From Rhodospirillales bacterium (GTDB lineage Bacteria > Pseudomonadota > Alphaproteobacteria > SMXQ01): 64,000 nucleotides of DNA. The notes below the pieces were generated by a model, which was given only the letters and a program-made list of their open reading frames with translations, searched no databases and had not been told where the DNA came from. The position numbers and the translations under genes are program-made. Positions 8,363-18,968 of the stretch are shown one piece after another. The stretch's first letter is position 1. Every line of letters begins with the position of its first letter. The stretch covers positions 1 to 64,000 of the forward strand of contig JABIXC010000016.1 of NCBI GenBank assembly GCA_018666775.1, in the 5' to 3' direction.

Positions 8363-9283
8363 TTAGGGGTTAGTGGATTCTGTTTCCAATGCCGAAATGG
8401 CATCGGCGAAGGCAACCAACTGCTTCGCCTCGACGACATGGAGGGCTTCCACCATGGCACCGTCGAGAACCGTAATGCCCTCACCGCGGGCTTCGGCCTG
8501 TTCAAAGGCATCAATCATGCGCCTTGCTTCGGACACGGCATCAGGGGATGGAGAAAACGCAACATTGGCGGGATCGATTTGGCGCGGGTGGATGAGCTGT
8601 TTGCCATCAAAGCCCAACCGCCTGCCCTGTTCGCAGACGGCCTGAAATCCATCGGCATCATCGAAGGCTGGATAGACACCATCTAGGATGCCAAGCCCAT
8701 AGGCCCTGGCCGCCATGACACTGTGTTCAAGGGCATACAGCATGGCTAAGCGATCGCCGGAATTGTCGGCGTGGAGTTCTTTGGCGAGATCTTCCAGACC
8801 CATGGTGAACATATCCAGCCGTTCATGGGCGGCCGCGATTTCGGCGGCCCCCAACACACCCCGGGCCGTTTCCATCATCGACCAAAGCCGCGTGTCACCG
8901 CCGGCTGCATCCAAAAGATCGCCCGCGCGCCGGACCGTGGCCGGGTCTTCGACCTTTGGGATCAGTACCGCATGGGCACCTTCACCTGCGTCCAACCCCG
9001 CAATGGCGCGAATGTCATCTTCGCCCCACGGGGTATCAAAGCCATTGACGCGAACCACCAATTCCCTGCGTCCATAGCCGCCTGTCTTGAGGGCCGCAAT
9101 GATCGCGTTGCGGGCATCGGCTTTGGCATCGGGGGCGACGGAATCTTCCAGATCAAAAATCAAGACATCCGTGCTCAGCCCCTTGGCCTTTTCATGGGCC
9201 CGCACATTGGTGCCGGGCATATAAAGGCAACTGCGTCTTGGAAAAATGGGGGCTGCGTTATCGTCTTCCTGAGGTGTTGTCAT
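8363..9283 (-). CDS. HpcH/HpaI-CitE family CoA ester lyase
   Basis: This is a TIM-barrel aldolase or CoA-ester lyase of the CitE/malyl-CoA lyase family, cleaving or hydrolysing malyl-, methylmalyl- or citramalyl-CoA with Mg2+. The N terminus has RSCLYMPGTN, the family phosphate/CoA-binding start, followed by LIFDLEDSVAPD with the metal-linked acidic residues. The central MMETARGVLGAAEIA and C-terminal GKQLIHPRQI segments are also typical. The length of 306 residues fits the stand-alone lyases. Exact substrate is not decided by sequence alone. It is transcribed toward the candidate origin and away from the lysE-like gene. Confidence 0.88.
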   Translation of the reverse strand: MTTPQEDDNAAPIFPRRSCLYMPGTNVRAHEKAKGLSTDVLIFDLEDSVAPDAKADARNAIIAALKTGGYGRRELVVRVNGFDTPWGEDDIRAIAGLDAGEGAHAVLIPKVEDPATVRRAGDLLDAAGGDTRLWSMMETARGVLGAAEIAAAHERLDMFTMGLEDLAKELHADNSGDRLAMLYALEHSVMAARAYGLGILDGVYPAFDDADGFQAVCEQGRRLGFDGKQLIHPRQIDPANVAFSPSPDAVSEARRMIDAFEQAEARGEGITVLDGAMVEALHVVEAKQLVAFADAISALETESTNP

Positions 9284-9382
9284 GCGCGGGGATCAATCCT
9301 TTAAATAGCGTCTTGTGTTGAGACCCAAAATTAAGCCGCCCAGGTCTTGGCCGCAAGGGGTGGTCCATATTACAGTCAGGGC

Positions 9383-10036
9383 ATGGATACCGCCCAATTT
9401 TTTCTCAAGGGCCTGATTGTTGGCTTTCTGGTTGCAGCCCCCGTGGGGCCGGTTGCGATCATGTGCATGCAGCGCACCATCGTCCATGGCAGGGGGGCCG
9501 GTTACGTCTGTGGATTGGGCGCAGCATTAGCCGATACCGTGATTGGTGCCATTGCCGCATTGGGCCTTGGTTTTATGGCCGACCAAATTGCCGACAAGCA
9601 AGGCTGGCTTCAGATGATCGGCGGCACCATCGTGATCATCATAGGCTTGAAGCTTTTATTATCAGGGGCCTTAAAAATAAAAGCCCAAAATGACCTTGGC
9701 ATCGCCCACGATTTCAAAACCCATCTTGGGAATTTTGTTGCCGCATTCACCCTCATGATCACCAACCCCATTACGGCGGTGTCCTTTGCCGCTATTTTTG
9801 CGGCCATCAACATTGGCCATATTGGAACCCATCCCCTGTGGGGGGTTGCCTTGGTTGGGGGAATTTTTGTGGGCGGCGTGTTGTGGTGGACCGTGCTGGT
9901 ATCGATTTCCAGTTATTTACGCGACCGCATCAATGCCCGCGCGAAAGAAGACCCAAATGGACAGGTGATCCTCTGGATCAACCGCTGTACCGGTGGATTG
10001 CTGCTGGTTTTCGGGACTTTACTGCTGGTTTGGTAG
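9383..10036 (+). CDS. LysE family amino-acid exporter
   Basis: This is an inner-membrane exporter of the LysE/RhtB superfamily with about six helices, usually pumping out amino acids. The start MDTAQFFLKG leads into AAPVGPVAIMCMQRT, the conserved N-terminal family signature. The ATG at 9383 was preferred over an in-frame codon at 9347 because the upstream residues are polar and not conserved. It is monocistronic, divergent from the CitE-like gene. The substrate is not known. Confidence 0.86.
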   Translation: MDTAQFFLKGLIVGFLVAAPVGPVAIMCMQRTIVHGRGAGYVCGLGAALADTVIGAIAALGLGFMADQIADKQGWLQMIGGTIVIIIGLKLLLSGALKIKAQNDLGIAHDFKTHLGNFVAAFTLMITNPITAVSFAAIFAAINIGHIGTHPLWGVALVGGIFVGGVLWWTVLVSISSYLRDRINARAKEDPNGQVILWINRCTGGLLLVFGTLLLVW

Positions 10037-10275
10037 GCGCGCTCGGGCGCTTTCCCTTAAATGCCTATTTTTTCACCTTATTTAATAATTGCCTAATAAT
10101 TGGACGACTAGCGCGCTCCAAAATGGCGCATTTTGCTTGCCCGGCGGCGATGCCGTCCCATAACTACCTGTTATCATTAAAGAAAATGTTTCTTCGGCCC
10201 AATGGCACAGCGGTTGCAATTAAAACGCTTGAAGGTGCCCTGCCAATGACAATTTATTGAAAAAAGGAAAAACCA

Positions 10276-10719
10276 ATGACCAGAAAAGAGCTCACAGAAA
10301 AAATCATCGAGAAGAAAAGAGAAACCGGCGTGACGTGGACGGCACTGGCGGAAAAAATCGGCCAATCCCCCATCTGGACGACAGCAGCCCTGCTGGGCCA
10401 GATGCAGATGACCGAAACAGAAGCCAAAACCGCCACTGATATGCTGGGGCTTGATGATTCTGATGCCGCCCTTCTGGCAACCTGCCCCTATCGCGGGTCA
10501 CTGGATCAGGGCGTTCCGACCGATGCGCTGGTCTATCGCTTTCATGAAATCATCCAGGTATATGGCACCACGTTAAAAGCGGTGATCGAGGAAGAATTTG
10601 GCGATGGCATCATGAGTGCCATTGATTTTTCCATGGATATGGAACGGGTTCCCGATCCCAAGGGCGACCGGGTCAAGATCACCATGAACGGAAAATTCCT
10701 GCCCTATAAACGGTATTAA
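10276..10719 (+). CDS. cynS: Cyanate hydratase (cyanase)
   Basis: This enzyme decomposes cyanate with bicarbonate to ammonia and carbon dioxide; it works as a cytoplasmic decamer. The catalytic residues are visible as R88 and E91 in YRFHEIIQVYG and S114 in GIMSAIDF, matching the Arg-Glu-Ser set of the E. coli enzyme. The N-terminal helical domain is complete, and the length of 147 residues is close to the 156 of E. coli. A purine-rich ribosome site (AAAGGAAAA) precedes the ATG. No cynT carbonic anhydrase or cynR regulator is adjacent, so it stands alone and may serve detoxification or nitrogen supply. Confidence 0.96.
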   Translation: MTRKELTEKIIEKKRETGVTWTALAEKIGQSPIWTTAALLGQMQMTETEAKTATDMLGLDDSDAALLATCPYRGSLDQGVPTDALVYRFHEIIQVYGTTLKAVIEEEFGDGIMSAIDFSMDMERVPDPKGDRVKITMNGKFLPYKRY

Positions 10720-10735
10720 AAATAGAGGTGGCGTT

Positions 10736-10765
10736 AGAGAATCCTGGGTGAACTCAGGATTCTCT
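10736..10765 (+). terminator. Hairpin terminator after cynS
   Basis: An 11-base perfect stem (AGAGAATCCTG/CAGGATTCTCT) with an eight-base loop lies 17 bases after the cynS stop. The tail is only weakly T-rich. The asd stop codon lies at the loop/arm junction, so the structure may serve both convergent genes. Confidence 0.6.
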
Positions 10766-11782
10766 TTCATCCAGATAGCTGGCAATCAAGTGTTCGGCGA
10801 TCTGGACCGCGTTAAGGGCCGCGCCCTTGCGCAGATTATCGGCCACCACCCACAGGCTTAGGCCATTTTCCACCGTCACATCATCGCGGATGCGGCTGAT
10901 ATAAACGGCATCTTCACCAGCACATTCCACAGGCGTCACGTAACCTTCATCGGCCTGATGATCCACTACCGCACACCCCGGCGCATCGCGAAGGATGTTG
11001 CGGGCTTCATCGGCATCCAGCGGGCTGGTGAATTCAACATTTACTGATTCGCCATGGCCAATGAAAACCGGCACGCGCACACAGGTGGCATGAACCTGGA
11101 TTTCAGGATCAAGAATTTTCATGGTTTCGACGCGCATTTTCCATTCTTCCTTGGTGGAACCATCTTCAAGAAAAATGTCGATATGTGGAATGACGTTAAA
11201 CGCAATTTGTTTGGTGAACTGTTCCTTGACCATGGCATCGTTCACAAAGACGCCCCGGGTCTGGTTGAACAATTCATCCATCCCCATCTTGCCAGCACCC
11301 GATGTGGACTGATAGGTGGACACCACCACCCGCGAAATCCGGGCACGATCATGCAATGGCTTTAGGGCCACCACCATCTGAATGGTCGAACAATTGGGAT
11401 TGGCAATGATGTTGCGTTCCCGAAATCCGGACAGGGCTTCCGCGTTGACCTCTGGCACCACCAGGGGCACATCTGGGTCCATGCGAAACTGTGATGAATT
11501 ATCGATCACCACGCAGCCCGCAGCGGCGGCCCGTGCACCGTGAACTTCAGCAACACCGGAGCCGGCCGAAAACAACGCGATGTCGGTTTTGGAAAAATCA
11601 TGATGTTCAAGGTCTTTGACCTTCAAGATTTTTTTATCCCCATAGGAAACTTCTTTGCCAATAGAACGCGAGGACGCAAGCGCCACCACTTCATCAGCAG
11701 GGAAATCTCGCTCAGCCAGTGTTTTGATAATTTCGCGCCCAACATTTCCGGTGGCGCCGACCACGGCTACCCGATAGCCCAT
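10754..11782 (-). CDS. asd: Aspartate-semialdehyde dehydrogenase
   Basis: This enzyme reduces beta-aspartyl phosphate to aspartate semialdehyde with NADPH, feeding lysine/diaminopimelate, threonine and methionine synthesis. The N-terminal Rossmann motif GATGNVGREI is at residues 9-18, and the catalytic cysteine is C131 in NPNCSTIQM. The length of 342 residues is normal. It lies 33 bases downstream of leuB on the same strand, an arrangement seen in many alphaproteobacteria, and is likely part of the leu transcript. Confidence 0.97.
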   Translation of the reverse strand: MGYRVAVVGATGNVGREIIKTLAERDFPADEVVALASSRSIGKEVSYGDKKILKVKDLEHHDFSKTDIALFSAGSGVAEVHGARAAAAGCVVIDNSSQFRMDPDVPLVVPEVNAEALSGFRERNIIANPNCSTIQMVVALKPLHDRARISRVVVSTYQSTSGAGKMGMDELFNQTRGVFVNDAMVKEQFTKQIAFNVIPHIDIFLEDGSTKEEWKMRVETMKILDPEIQVHATCVRVPVFIGHGESVNVEFTSPLDADEARNILRDAPGCAVVDHQADEGYVTPVECAGEDAVYISRIRDDVTVENGLSLWVVADNLRKGAALNAVQIAEHLIASYLDERES

Positions 11783-11815
11783 GATTAATTTCTCCTAAGG
11801 CCCAATCCGTTGGGC

Positions 11816-12928
11816 TTAATGTGTAAGCTTGGCCATTTCATCAACAACTGCCTGGCCCATGTCTGTGGTGGAAATCAATTCCTTGCCCTCTTGCATGATA
11901 TCAGCCGTGCGCAAGCCCTTGCTCAACACGCCTTTGACCGCATTTTCCACAAGATCGGCTTCATCGCCCAGATCAAAGGAATACCGCAGCATCATTGCAT
12001 GGGACAAAATGGTCGCCAATGGATTGGCCTTGTTTTCACCGGCGATATCAGGCGCTGAACCATGAACCGGTTCATACAATGCCTTGCGACGCCCGGTGGC
12101 ATCTGCTGCCCCAAGAGACGCTGAGGGCAACATGCCCAAAGACCCCGTCAACATGGCCGCGCAATCAGACAACATATCACCAAACAGATTATCGGTGACG
12201 ATGACATCAAATTGCTTTGGGGCACGCACCAATTGCATGGCGCAGTTATCGGCATACATGTGGCTTAGCTCTATATCAGGATATTCTGCATCATGGAGCT
12301 TGGTAATTTCTTCGCGCCACAACACGCCCGATTCCATGACATTGGCTTTTTCTACTGAACACAACCGGCCATCGCGTTTGGCCGCCAGCTCAAAAGCGAC
12401 CTTGCCAATGCGAATGATTTCATAGGTGTCATACACTTGCGTGTTCACACCCCGGCGTTCGCCATTGGGCAGGTCCGTGATGCCCCGGGGTTCGCCAAAG
12501 TAAACACCGCCGGTCAATTCGCGAAGGATCAGGATATCCAGCCCCGCGACCAAATCTGTCTTTAACGATGACGCTTCGGCCAATGCATCAAACACAATGG
12601 CTGGGCGCAAATTAGCAAATAATTCCATGTCTTTGCGAAGGCGTAAAAGCCCGCGTTCGGGCTGGAATTCAAACGGCAGTTTTTCCCATTTCGGGCCACC
12701 GACCGCACCCAGTAAAACTGCATCGGCATCCATGGCTTTGTTCATGGTGGCATCACTTAAAGGCGCGCCATGGGATTCATAGGCGCAACCGCCAACCAGA
12801 TCTTCATCAACGTCAAAACTAACCGCACGGTTAGAATCCATCCAGTTAATCACGCGTTTAACCTCGCCCATGACTTCAGGGCCGATGCCGTCGCCTGGCA
12901 AAATCAAAAGGTTTTTATTCGCTGCCAT
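11816..12928 (-). CDS. leuB: 3-isopropylmalate dehydrogenase
   Basis: This enzyme oxidises and decarboxylates 3-isopropylmalate with NAD in leucine synthesis. It shows [13 protein letters not shown] at the N terminus, the arginine-rich substrate region [11 protein letters not shown], and the C-terminal signature [13 protein letters not shown] followed by [31 protein letters not shown] is the adenine-binding loop. The length of 370 residues is normal. The gene follows leuD by 33 bases. Confidence 0.97.
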   Translation of the reverse strand: MAANKNLLILPGDGIGPEVMGEVKRVINWMDSNRAVSFDVDEDLVGGCAYESHGAPLSDATMNKAMDADAVLLGAVGGPKWEKLPFEFQPERGLLRLRKDMELFANLRPAIVFDALAEASSLKTDLVAGLDILILRELTGGVYFGEPRGITDLPNGERRGVNTQVYDTYEIIRIGKVAFELAAKRDGRLCSVEKANVMESGVLWREEITKLHDAEYPDIELSHMYADNCAMQLVRAPKQFDVIVTDNLFGDMLSDCAAMLTGSLGMLPSASLGAADATGRRKALYEPVHGSAPDIAGENKANPLATILSHAMMLRYSFDLGDEADLVENAVKGVLSKGLRTADIMQEGKELISTTDMGQAVVDEMAKLTH

Positions 12929-12961
12929 TGTTTGTTTCTCTTATTTTCTATTGTGTTTGGT

Positions 12962-13573
12962 TTAGCTATAGAGCCACGGGGTCGCTGATTTCTGTGATGC
13001 TTCGAACGTGTCGATGCTTTCTTTCTTCTCCAGGGTCAGCGCAATATCGTCGAGCCCGTTCAACAAGCAATGCTTGCGAAAGGGGTCAATTTCAAATGCG
13101 ATCTCGTCCCCATCGGGGCGAACAATGACTTGGCGTTCTAGGTCCACCGTCATGCGCGCATTTTCACCCTTGTCGGCATCACTCATCAATTGATCCACCG
13201 TTTCCTGAGGCAGCTTGATCAGCAAAATGCCATTTTTCGATGCATTGGAATAAAAGATGTCGGCAAAATCGGGGGCAATAAGACACCGAATGCCAAACCC
13301 GTACAGCGCCCAAACCGCATGTTCTCTGGATGATCCGCAGCCAAAATTTTCGCCGGTCACCAGAATTTGTGCTTTCCGATACGGTTCTTTATTCAACACA
13401 AAATCGGGGTCCTCGGCTCCATCGGCTTTGTAACGGATGGATTCAAACAAGGCCGGGCCAAGGCCCGTGCGCTTGATGGTCTTGAGCCAGATCGCCGGGA
13501 TGATTTTATCGGTATCCACATTAATCATGGGCAGCGGTGCTGCAATGCCCGTCAGGGTGTTGAACTTATCCAT
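12962..13573 (-). CDS. leuD: 3-isopropylmalate dehydratase small subunit
   Basis: This is the swivel-domain subunit of isopropylmalate isomerase, which pairs with LeuC. The segment [15 protein letters not shown] is the diagnostic substrate-binding loop. The length of 203 residues is typical of bacterial LeuD. It begins 23 bases after the leuC stop, so the two subunits should be made from one message. Confidence 0.97.
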   Translation of the reverse strand: MDKFNTLTGIAAPLPMINVDTDKIIPAIWLKTIKRTGLGPALFESIRYKADGAEDPDFVLNKEPYRKAQILVTGENFGCGSSREHAVWALYGFGIRCLIAPDFADIFYSNASKNGILLIKLPQETVDQLMSDADKGENARMTVDLERQVIVRPDGDEIAFEIDPFRKHCLLNGLDDIALTLEKKESIDTFEASQKSATPWLYS

Positions 13574-13596
13574 TTTGAATTTCTCCTGCCTTTAGA

Positions 13597-15003
13597 CTAA
13601 TCGAAGTCGCGAACATCAGTGATATGGCCGCGAATGGCCGCAGCAGCAACCATGATCGGGCTCATAAGATGGGTGCGCCCGCCCGGACCTTGACGGCCTT
13701 CAAAATTGCGGTTGGACGTAGAGGCCGAACGTTCCCCCGGGGCCAATTTATCAGGGTTCATGGCAAGGCACATGGAGCACCCGGCTTCACGCCATTCAAA
13801 GCCCGCTTCGGTGAAAATTTTATCCAGACCTTCGGCTTCAGCCGCAGCCTTGACCAAACCAGAACCCGGCACCACCAAAGCACGCACGCCTTTTGCAACC
13901 TTTTTGCCCTTGGCAATGGATGCTGCGGCGCGCAGGTCTTCAAGGCGCCCATTGGTGCATGACCCGATAAAGGCCGTCTGAATTGGGATATCCGTCAATT
14001 TTGTGCCGGCCTTCAAGCCCATATATTCAAGCGCCCGGACCATGGCGGCGCGCTTGTTATCATCGCGCGCCGTTGATGGATCAGGCACAACGCCCGTCAC
14101 GGGAAGCACGTCTTCGGGGCTGGTGCCCCAGGTGACAAGCGGCACAATTTCTTCGGCGGCCAAGGTAATTTCCGTGTCATAAACCGCGCCGGTATCAGAC
14201 GGCAGTGATTTCCAAAATGCCACCGCTGCGTCCCAATCTTTGGCCTGTGGGCCCATGGGGCGGTCTTTCATATAATCAAAGGTCACATCATCGGGGGCAA
14301 TCAGGCCCGCACGCGCCCCTGCTTCGATGGTCATGTTGCAAACCGTCATGCGGCCTTCCATGGAAAGCCCGGTGATGGCCTCGCCTGCAAATTCAACCAC
14401 GTGGCCGGTGCCACCTGCGGTGCCGAGCTTGCCAATGATGGCCAAAATGATGTCCTTGGCCGTCACACCCGGATGGGGCGTGCCGGTCACGGTAATGCGC
14501 ATGTTTTTGGCGGGGCGCTGGATCAAGGTCTCCGTGGCCAGCACATGTTCTACTTCTGATGTGCCAACGCCGAAAGCCAGCGAACCAAACGCGCCGTGGG
14601 TTGCGGTATGGGAATCACCACAAACGATGGTCATGCCGGGCTGGGTAAAACCCTGTTCCGGACCGACAATATGGACCACGCCTTGGCGGGCATCGGTTAA
14701 GGGAAGATACGGCAGATCAAAATCAGCCGCGTTCTTTTCCAGTGTCTCCACCTGAATGCGCGAATCATCATCATCAATGGGCTTGTCCCGATCCGTGGTC
14801 GGCACATTATGATCGGCCACCAACAAGGTGGCGTCACGGCGATGCACCTTGCGCCCGGAAAGACGCAGGCCCTCAAATGCCTGGGCACTGGTCACCTCAT
14901 GAACGAGGTGGCGATCAATGTAGAGAAGACACGTTCCGTCTTCGTCCCTGCGAACAACGTGATTATCCCAAATTTTGTCGAACAGCGTCTTTGGCGCGGC
15001 CAT
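13597..15003 (-). CDS. leuC: 3-isopropylmalate dehydratase large subunit
   Basis: This is the aconitase-fold [4Fe-4S] subunit of isopropylmalate isomerase. The cluster cysteines lie in [12 protein letters not shown] and GCSMCLAMN, and the active-site histidine region is [13 protein letters not shown]. The length of 468 residues is normal. It follows rplS by about 120 bases on the same strand and starts the leuC-leuD-leuB-asd run. No leader peptide or T-box was recognised upstream. Confidence 0.97.
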   Translation of the reverse strand: MAAPKTLFDKIWDNHVVRRDEDGTCLLYIDRHLVHEVTSAQAFEGLRLSGRKVHRRDATLLVADHNVPTTDRDKPIDDDDSRIQVETLEKNAADFDLPYLPLTDARQGVVHIVGPEQGFTQPGMTIVCGDSHTATHGAFGSLAFGVGTSEVEHVLATETLIQRPAKNMRITVTGTPHPGVTAKDIILAIIGKLGTAGGTGHVVEFAGEAITGLSMEGRMTVCNMTIEAGARAGLIAPDDVTFDYMKDRPMGPQAKDWDAAVAFWKSLPSDTGAVYDTEITLAAEEIVPLVTWGTSPEDVLPVTGVVPDPSTARDDNKRAAMVRALEYMGLKAGTKLTDIPIQTAFIGSCTNGRLEDLRAAASIAKGKKVAKGVRALVVPGSGLVKAAAEAEGLDKIFTEAGFEWREAGCSMCLAMNPDKLAPGERSASTSNRNFEGRQGPGGRTHLMSPIMVAAAAIRGHITDVRDFD

Positions 15004-15126
15004 CTAATTCATGCCTCATTCATTAAAGTTTCCGGCTCAACAAAAGCCGTGCATCCAACCCCGTCCCGGACATGTCCCCGACTTATCGAAGACACGACCG
15101 AAACATCAAAACAGGCGCATGGATAT

Positions 15127-15522
15127 CTATTCTTTGCTTGCACCATCATCCTTGATCGGGCGATGGGTAATTTTTTCGGCAATGCGCGCACGCTTGCCGG
15201 TACGGCCTCTAAGGTAATAGAGCTTGGCACGACGAACCGCACCGCGACGCTTTACCTCAACACCGACAACATTGGGGGAAAACAGGGGGAACGTTCTTTC
15301 CACGCCTTCGCCGTATGAAATTTTCCGTACGGTGAACCCTGAATTGATGCCGGCGTTTTTACGACCGATGCACATGCCTTCAAAGGCCTGTACACGTTCG
15401 CGCGTGCCTTCAACAACCTTGACCGATACGCGAAGCGTATCGCCCGGTGCAAAATCCGGAAGCTGGCGTTCTGCTGCCAGTCGTTCCATTTCCTTAGCGT
15501 CAAGCTTTTCAATAATATTCAT
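15127..15522 (-). CDS. rplS: 50S ribosomal protein L19
   Basis: This is a structural protein at the 30S-50S interface. The sequence shows FAPGDTLRV, the conserved block [11 protein letters not shown] and [15 protein letters not shown]. The length of 131 residues is slightly above E. coli (115) because of a short C-terminal tail, common in alphaproteobacteria. It is the last gene of the rpsP-rimM-trmD-rplS set, 98 bases after trmD. Confidence 0.97.
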   Translation of the reverse strand: MNIIEKLDAKEMERLAAERQLPDFAPGDTLRVSVKVVEGTRERVQAFEGMCIGRKNAGINSGFTVRKISYGEGVERTFPLFSPNVVGVEVKRRGAVRRAKLYYLRGRTGKRARIAEKITHRPIKDDGASKE

Positions 15523-15619
15523 TACTCTGTTCCTTGCTTCAGGCCGCCCCTTTGGCGGTCTTTTGGTTATGCGTCTTTAAAACGATGCATTCTTAAAATT
15601 CAAAAATGTTCATATACCG

Positions 15620-16378
15620 TCACGCACCATCACCCCGCTCCGCGCCATAGCGCTTCCAGAGATCGGGACGACGTGCCCGGGTAATCTTTTCTGAACGATC
15701 CTGGCGCCAGGCCCGGACCTTTTCGTGATGTCCTGAAACCAAAACTTCAGGCACTTCACGCCCGCCCCAATCTTTGGGCCGGGTATAAAGGGGATATTCC
15801 AATAACCCCGTTTCAAAACTTTCTTCCATCAAGCTGTCGGCATTGCCAACAACGCCCGGCAGCAACCTGACACAGGCATCCACCAATGCCATGGCCGCAA
15901 GTTCGCCGCCAGACAAGATGAAGTCGCCCATGCTGATCTCTTCAAGGCCGCGTGCTTCGATAACCCGTTCATCCACCCCTTCAAAACGCCCACACAAGAG
16001 CGTCACACCGGGGCCAGCCGCCAATTCGCGCACGCGGGCCTGATCCAGGGGCTTGCCACGGGGGCTGAGATAGATAGCCGGGGCATCGGGGCAATTTGCC
16101 TGCGCCGCCGCCATGGCCGCATCCACAACATCGGGCTTTAACACCATGGATGCGCCGCCGCCAAAGGGCGCGTCATCAACGGTGTGGTGTTTGTCTGGCG
16201 CATAGTCGCGAATATCCACCGTTTCCAGCCGCCACGCGCCATCATCGCGCGCCTTTCCGGCAAGGGAACAGGCAAAGGGCCCCGGGAACATTTCCGGGAA
16301 CAGCGTCGCCATGGTCGCCGTCCACGGTGTCTTGCGGGGCGCGTCCTGGGGCTGATCTGTTTGTTCATTCACCGTCAT
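15620..16378 (-). CDS. trmD: tRNA (guanine-37-N1)-methyltransferase
   Basis: This SPOUT-class enzyme methylates G37 of tRNAs that read CNN codons, preventing frameshifting. The knot region is clear: [15 protein letters not shown] followed by [14 protein letters not shown] and a leucine-rich helix. The N-terminal [10 protein letters not shown] and the [15 protein letters not shown] loop are also diagnostic. About 20 extra residues precede the conserved start (LFPEMF), which is longer than E. coli; an internal ATG is a possible alternative. It overlaps the end of rimM by 14 bases. Confidence 0.96.
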   Translation of the reverse strand: MTVNEQTDQPQDAPRKTPWTATMATLFPEMFPGPFACSLAGKARDDGAWRLETVDIRDYAPDKHHTVDDAPFGGGASMVLKPDVVDAAMAAAQANCPDAPAIYLSPRGKPLDQARVRELAAGPGVTLLCGRFEGVDERVIEARGLEEISMGDFILSGGELAAMALVDACVRLLPGVVGNADSLMEESFETGLLEYPLYTRPKDWGGREVPEVLVSGHHEKVRAWRQDRSEKITRARRPDLWKRYGAERGDGA

Positions 16379-16952
16379 GGTCTTCTTCGTCTTTATGATC
16401 TTGCGTTAAGTCTTCTTTTTGCTCTGCTTCTTTCAGGTCTGGCACCGGATCAACCACGATCCGGCCACCGGGGATATCAATTACAGGCACAAATTCCTTC
16501 GTGAATGGCACGAAAGCCGTTGGCCCTGCTTCCCACTGAAGCTCGACGATATTGCCGGCTCCAAAATTTTCCACCGCCTTCACGGTGGCAAATGCCACGC
16601 CATCTTTTCCTTCGGCGCGCAATCCCACCAAATCGTGGTGGTAGAATTCTTCTTCCGCCGGTTCTGGCAGAACGGAACGGGGAACCCATAATTCCGTACC
16701 GCGCATTGCTTCTGCCTGATCCCGGTCTGTTACACCTTCAATTTTTGCCGTCACCATGCCTTTGGCAACATTGACAACCGAAAGCTTTATTTGGCGCTCT
16801 GCACTTTCATCCTCCACCGCCCCATAAGCGCCAACCCCTTTGGGATCAGCGGTATAGGGTTTTATCCGAACCAGCCCCCGAACCCCGTGGGGCCGGACGA
16901 TGAGACCAAGACAAACACGGTCCCGGTTCTTGGCTTGCGGCTTGAAAGACAT
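16365..16952 (-). CDS. rimM: Ribosome maturation factor RimM
   Basis: RimM binds S19 and assists 16S rRNA processing and 30S assembly. The N-terminal RimM domain begins [21 protein letters not shown], and the C-terminal PRC-barrel includes [11 protein letters not shown] and [14 protein letters not shown]. The acidic C-terminal tail (after about residue 170) is longer than in E. coli. I use the ATG at 16952; a GTG directly before it at 16955 would add one residue. It sits 14 bases after rpsP. Confidence 0.94.
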   Translation of the reverse strand: MSFKPQAKNRDRVCLGLIVRPHGVRGLVRIKPYTADPKGVGAYGAVEDESAERQIKLSVVNVAKGMVTAKIEGVTDRDQAEAMRGTELWVPRSVLPEPAEEEFYHHDLVGLRAEGKDGVAFATVKAVENFGAGNIVELQWEAGPTAFVPFTKEFVPVIDIPGGRIVVDPVPDLKEAEQKEDLTQDHKDEEDHDGE

Positions 16953-16966
16953 CACGCCACGGGGGC

Positions 16967-17518
16967 CTACTCGGCCTTTTTCTCTTCAGCGGCAGCTTCT
17001 TCAGCAGGTGCTTCTTCAGCGGCAGCTTCTTCAGCAGGTGCTGCTTCGGCGGCAGCTTCTTCAGCAGGTGCTGCTTCGGCGGCAGCTTCTTCGGCAGGTG
17101 CTGCTTCGGCGGCAGCTTCTTCGGCAGGTGCTTCCTCAGCGGGTGCCGCTTCGGCTGCTGCTGCTGCTTCGGCTGCAGCCTTCGCCACTTCTTCAGCTTC
17201 ACGCATCTTTTCCTGGGTCTTGGCCCTTGGCAAATGCTGCTTGGTTTGCTCAGCGATCGCTGGCTTTTCCATCATGGATGCCTTGGACAAGAACAACGCG
17301 ACCCGGTCACTTGGCTGTGCGCCCATGCCCATCCAATGACGAATGCGGTCTTCCTTCAAAACCACCCGTTGATCACTGTCTTTGGGCAGCATCGGATCAT
17401 AATGGCCAAGGCGTTCAAGATAGCGGCCATCCCGTGGTTTACGGGAATCAGCAACAACAATGCGGTAGAAGGGGCGCTTTTTGGCCCCGCCGCGGGACAA
17501 ACGAATTTTTAATGCCAT
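16967..17518 (-). CDS. rpsP: 30S ribosomal protein S16 with long Ala/Glu repeat tail
   Basis: Residues 1 to about 85 are an ordinary S16 ([20 protein letters not shown] at the start), an early 30S assembly protein. E. coli S16 has 82 residues; this one has 183. The extra part is a helical linker rich in Lys and Glu (about 86-115) and then a tail built from ten-residue units of Ala, Glu and Pro, ending KKAE. The tail is encoded by near-identical 30-base DNA repeats. Many alphaproteobacteria carry S16 extensions; the regular repeat is the unusual point. It is the first gene of the rpsP-rimM-trmD-rplS set. Confidence 0.95.
   Translation of the reverse strand: MALKIRLSRGGAKKRPFYRIVVADSRKPRDGRYLERLGHYDPMLPKDSDQRVVLKEDRIRHWMGMGAQPSDRVALFLSKASMMEKPAIAEQTKQHLPRAKTQEKMREAEEVAKAAAEAAAAAEAAPAEEAPAEEAAAEAAPAEEAAAEAAPAEEAAAEAAPAEEAAAEEAPAEEAAAEEKKAE
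16981..17133. repeat. 30-base tandem repeat inside rpsP
   Basis: About five tandem copies of a 30-base unit, differing at a few positions (cttcttcagcaggtgct against cttcttcggcaggtgct). They encode the [10 protein letters not shown] units of the S16 tail. The near identity suggests recent expansion by slippage or unequal exchange, so copy number may vary between strains. Confidence 0.85.
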
Positions 17519-17597
17519 ACGCTTCAGGTTCCTTTCAGGTCTTCACTAAGTAGTCAAAGTTAAAATTATAATTAAGTGTTGTATTACAATCGGTTAT

Positions 17598-18968
17598 CTA
17601 TCTTCCCATCATGCCCGGTGGCATGGTAGGCATTCCCGGCATGCCACTTCGTGCCAACCCCTTGGCACCAAGCTTGCCGGCCTTTTTCATCATCTTGCTC
17701 ATTTGCAGGAACTGTTTAATCAGGCGGTTTACGTCCTGAATTTGGGTCCCAGACCCTGCCGCAATGCGCCGCTTGCGCGATGCATTCAAAATCTTTATCC
17801 GGCGTTTTTCGATGCCGGTCATGGAACGAATAATGGCGATTTGGCGAAGAAACACCTTGTCGTCGATATTGGCCGTTGCCATCTGCGCCTTCATTTTTTG
17901 CGCGCCGGGTAACATCCCCATCAACCCTTTCAGCCCGCCCATGGCAGACATCTTTTCCAGCTGACTGGCCATATCATCAAGATCAAAACTGCCCTTTTGC
18001 ATTTTGGCAGCAAGCTTTTCAGCTTCTTCCTGGTCCACCTGTTCGGCGGCTTTTTCCACCAGTGAAACCATGTCGCCCATGCCAAGAATGCGCGAGGCAA
18101 TGCGATCGGGATGAAAATCTTCCAGGGCCTCCAGTTTTTCACCGGTCCCCATTAATTTGACCGGCACGCCAGCAACGGCACGCATGGAAAGGGCCGCACC
18201 ACCCCTTGCATCACCATCAACCCGGGTGAGCACAATGCCCGTCACCCCAACCCGTTCCTTAAAGGTTGATGCAACATTGACGGCATCCTGGCCGGTCATG
18301 GCATCGGCCACCAAAAGGGTCTCGATGGGGTTAGACAGTTCGTGGACCTTTGCCACTTCATCCATCAAATCTGCGTCAACATGAAGCCGTCCCGCAGTAT
18401 CCAGAATGACAACGTCATAGCCTTCAAGGCGGGCCGAGGCCAACGCACGCTGGGTAATATCGATCGCCGATTGGCCGTCAACAACTGGCAAGGTATTGAT
18501 CTGGGCTTGGCGGCCAAGGACGGCCAGCTGTTCTTGGGCTGCGGGGCGCTGGGTATCCAGAGACGCCATCAAAACCTTCTTGCCCGATTTACCAGACAAG
18601 CGAAGTGCGATTTTTGCCGATGAGGTGGTCTTGCCAGAGCCTTGCAAACCGACCATCAAAATAACCGCAGGCGGGGTTGTCGCCAGATTAAGCGCCTGAT
18701 TTTCACCACCCAAAAGGGCTGTCAGTTCATCAGAGACAATTTTGACGACCATCTGGCCCGGCGTGACCGAGCGGATGACCTTTTCACCAAGGGCGGACTT
18801 GCGCACACGATCCAAGAAATCCTTGACCACGGGCAGCGCCACGTCGGCTTCCAATAGGGCAACCCGCACTTCGCGCAGCGCTTCATCCACGTCTGCTTCG
18901 CCCAGCGCACCCTTACCGGTCAGCCGGGAAAAAACGTCATTTAAACGATTGCCAAGATTTTCAAACAT
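17598..18968 (-). CDS. ffh: Signal recognition particle protein Ffh
   Basis: This is the SRP GTPase that binds signal sequences and the 4.5S RNA, delivering ribosomes to FtsY. The N domain is followed by the G domain with GLQGSGKTTSSAKIA, DTAGRLHVD and TRVDGDARGGAA. The C-terminal M domain is methionine-rich and ends with MPGMPTMPPGMM. I chose MFENLGNRL at 18968 because Ffh proteins begin this way; a frame open to 19019 adds 17 unconserved residues. It lies 79 bases upstream of rpsP, on the same strand. Confidence 0.97.
   Translation of the reverse strand: MFENLGNRLNDVFSRLTGKGALGEADVDEALREVRVALLEADVALPVVKDFLDRVRKSALGEKVIRSVTPGQMVVKIVSDELTALLGGENQALNLATTPPAVILMVGLQGSGKTTSSAKIALRLSGKSGKKVLMASLDTQRPAAQEQLAVLGRQAQINTLPVVDGQSAIDITQRALASARLEGYDVVILDTAGRLHVDADLMDEVAKVHELSNPIETLLVADAMTGQDAVNVASTFKERVGVTGIVLTRVDGDARGGAALSMRAVAGVPVKLMGTGEKLEALEDFHPDRIASRILGMGDMVSLVEKAAEQVDQEEAEKLAAKMQKGSFDLDDMASQLEKMSAMGGLKGLMGMLPGAQKMKAQMATANIDDKVFLRQIAIIRSMTGIEKRRIKILNASRKRRIAAGSGTQIQDVNRLIKQFLQMSKMMKKAGKLGAKGLARSGMPGMPTMPPGMMGR

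Noticed and set aside
16846-17202. Lys/Pro-rich 118-codon frame over the S16 tail
   Set aside because: It is a frame-shifted reading of the 30-base repeats of rpsP.
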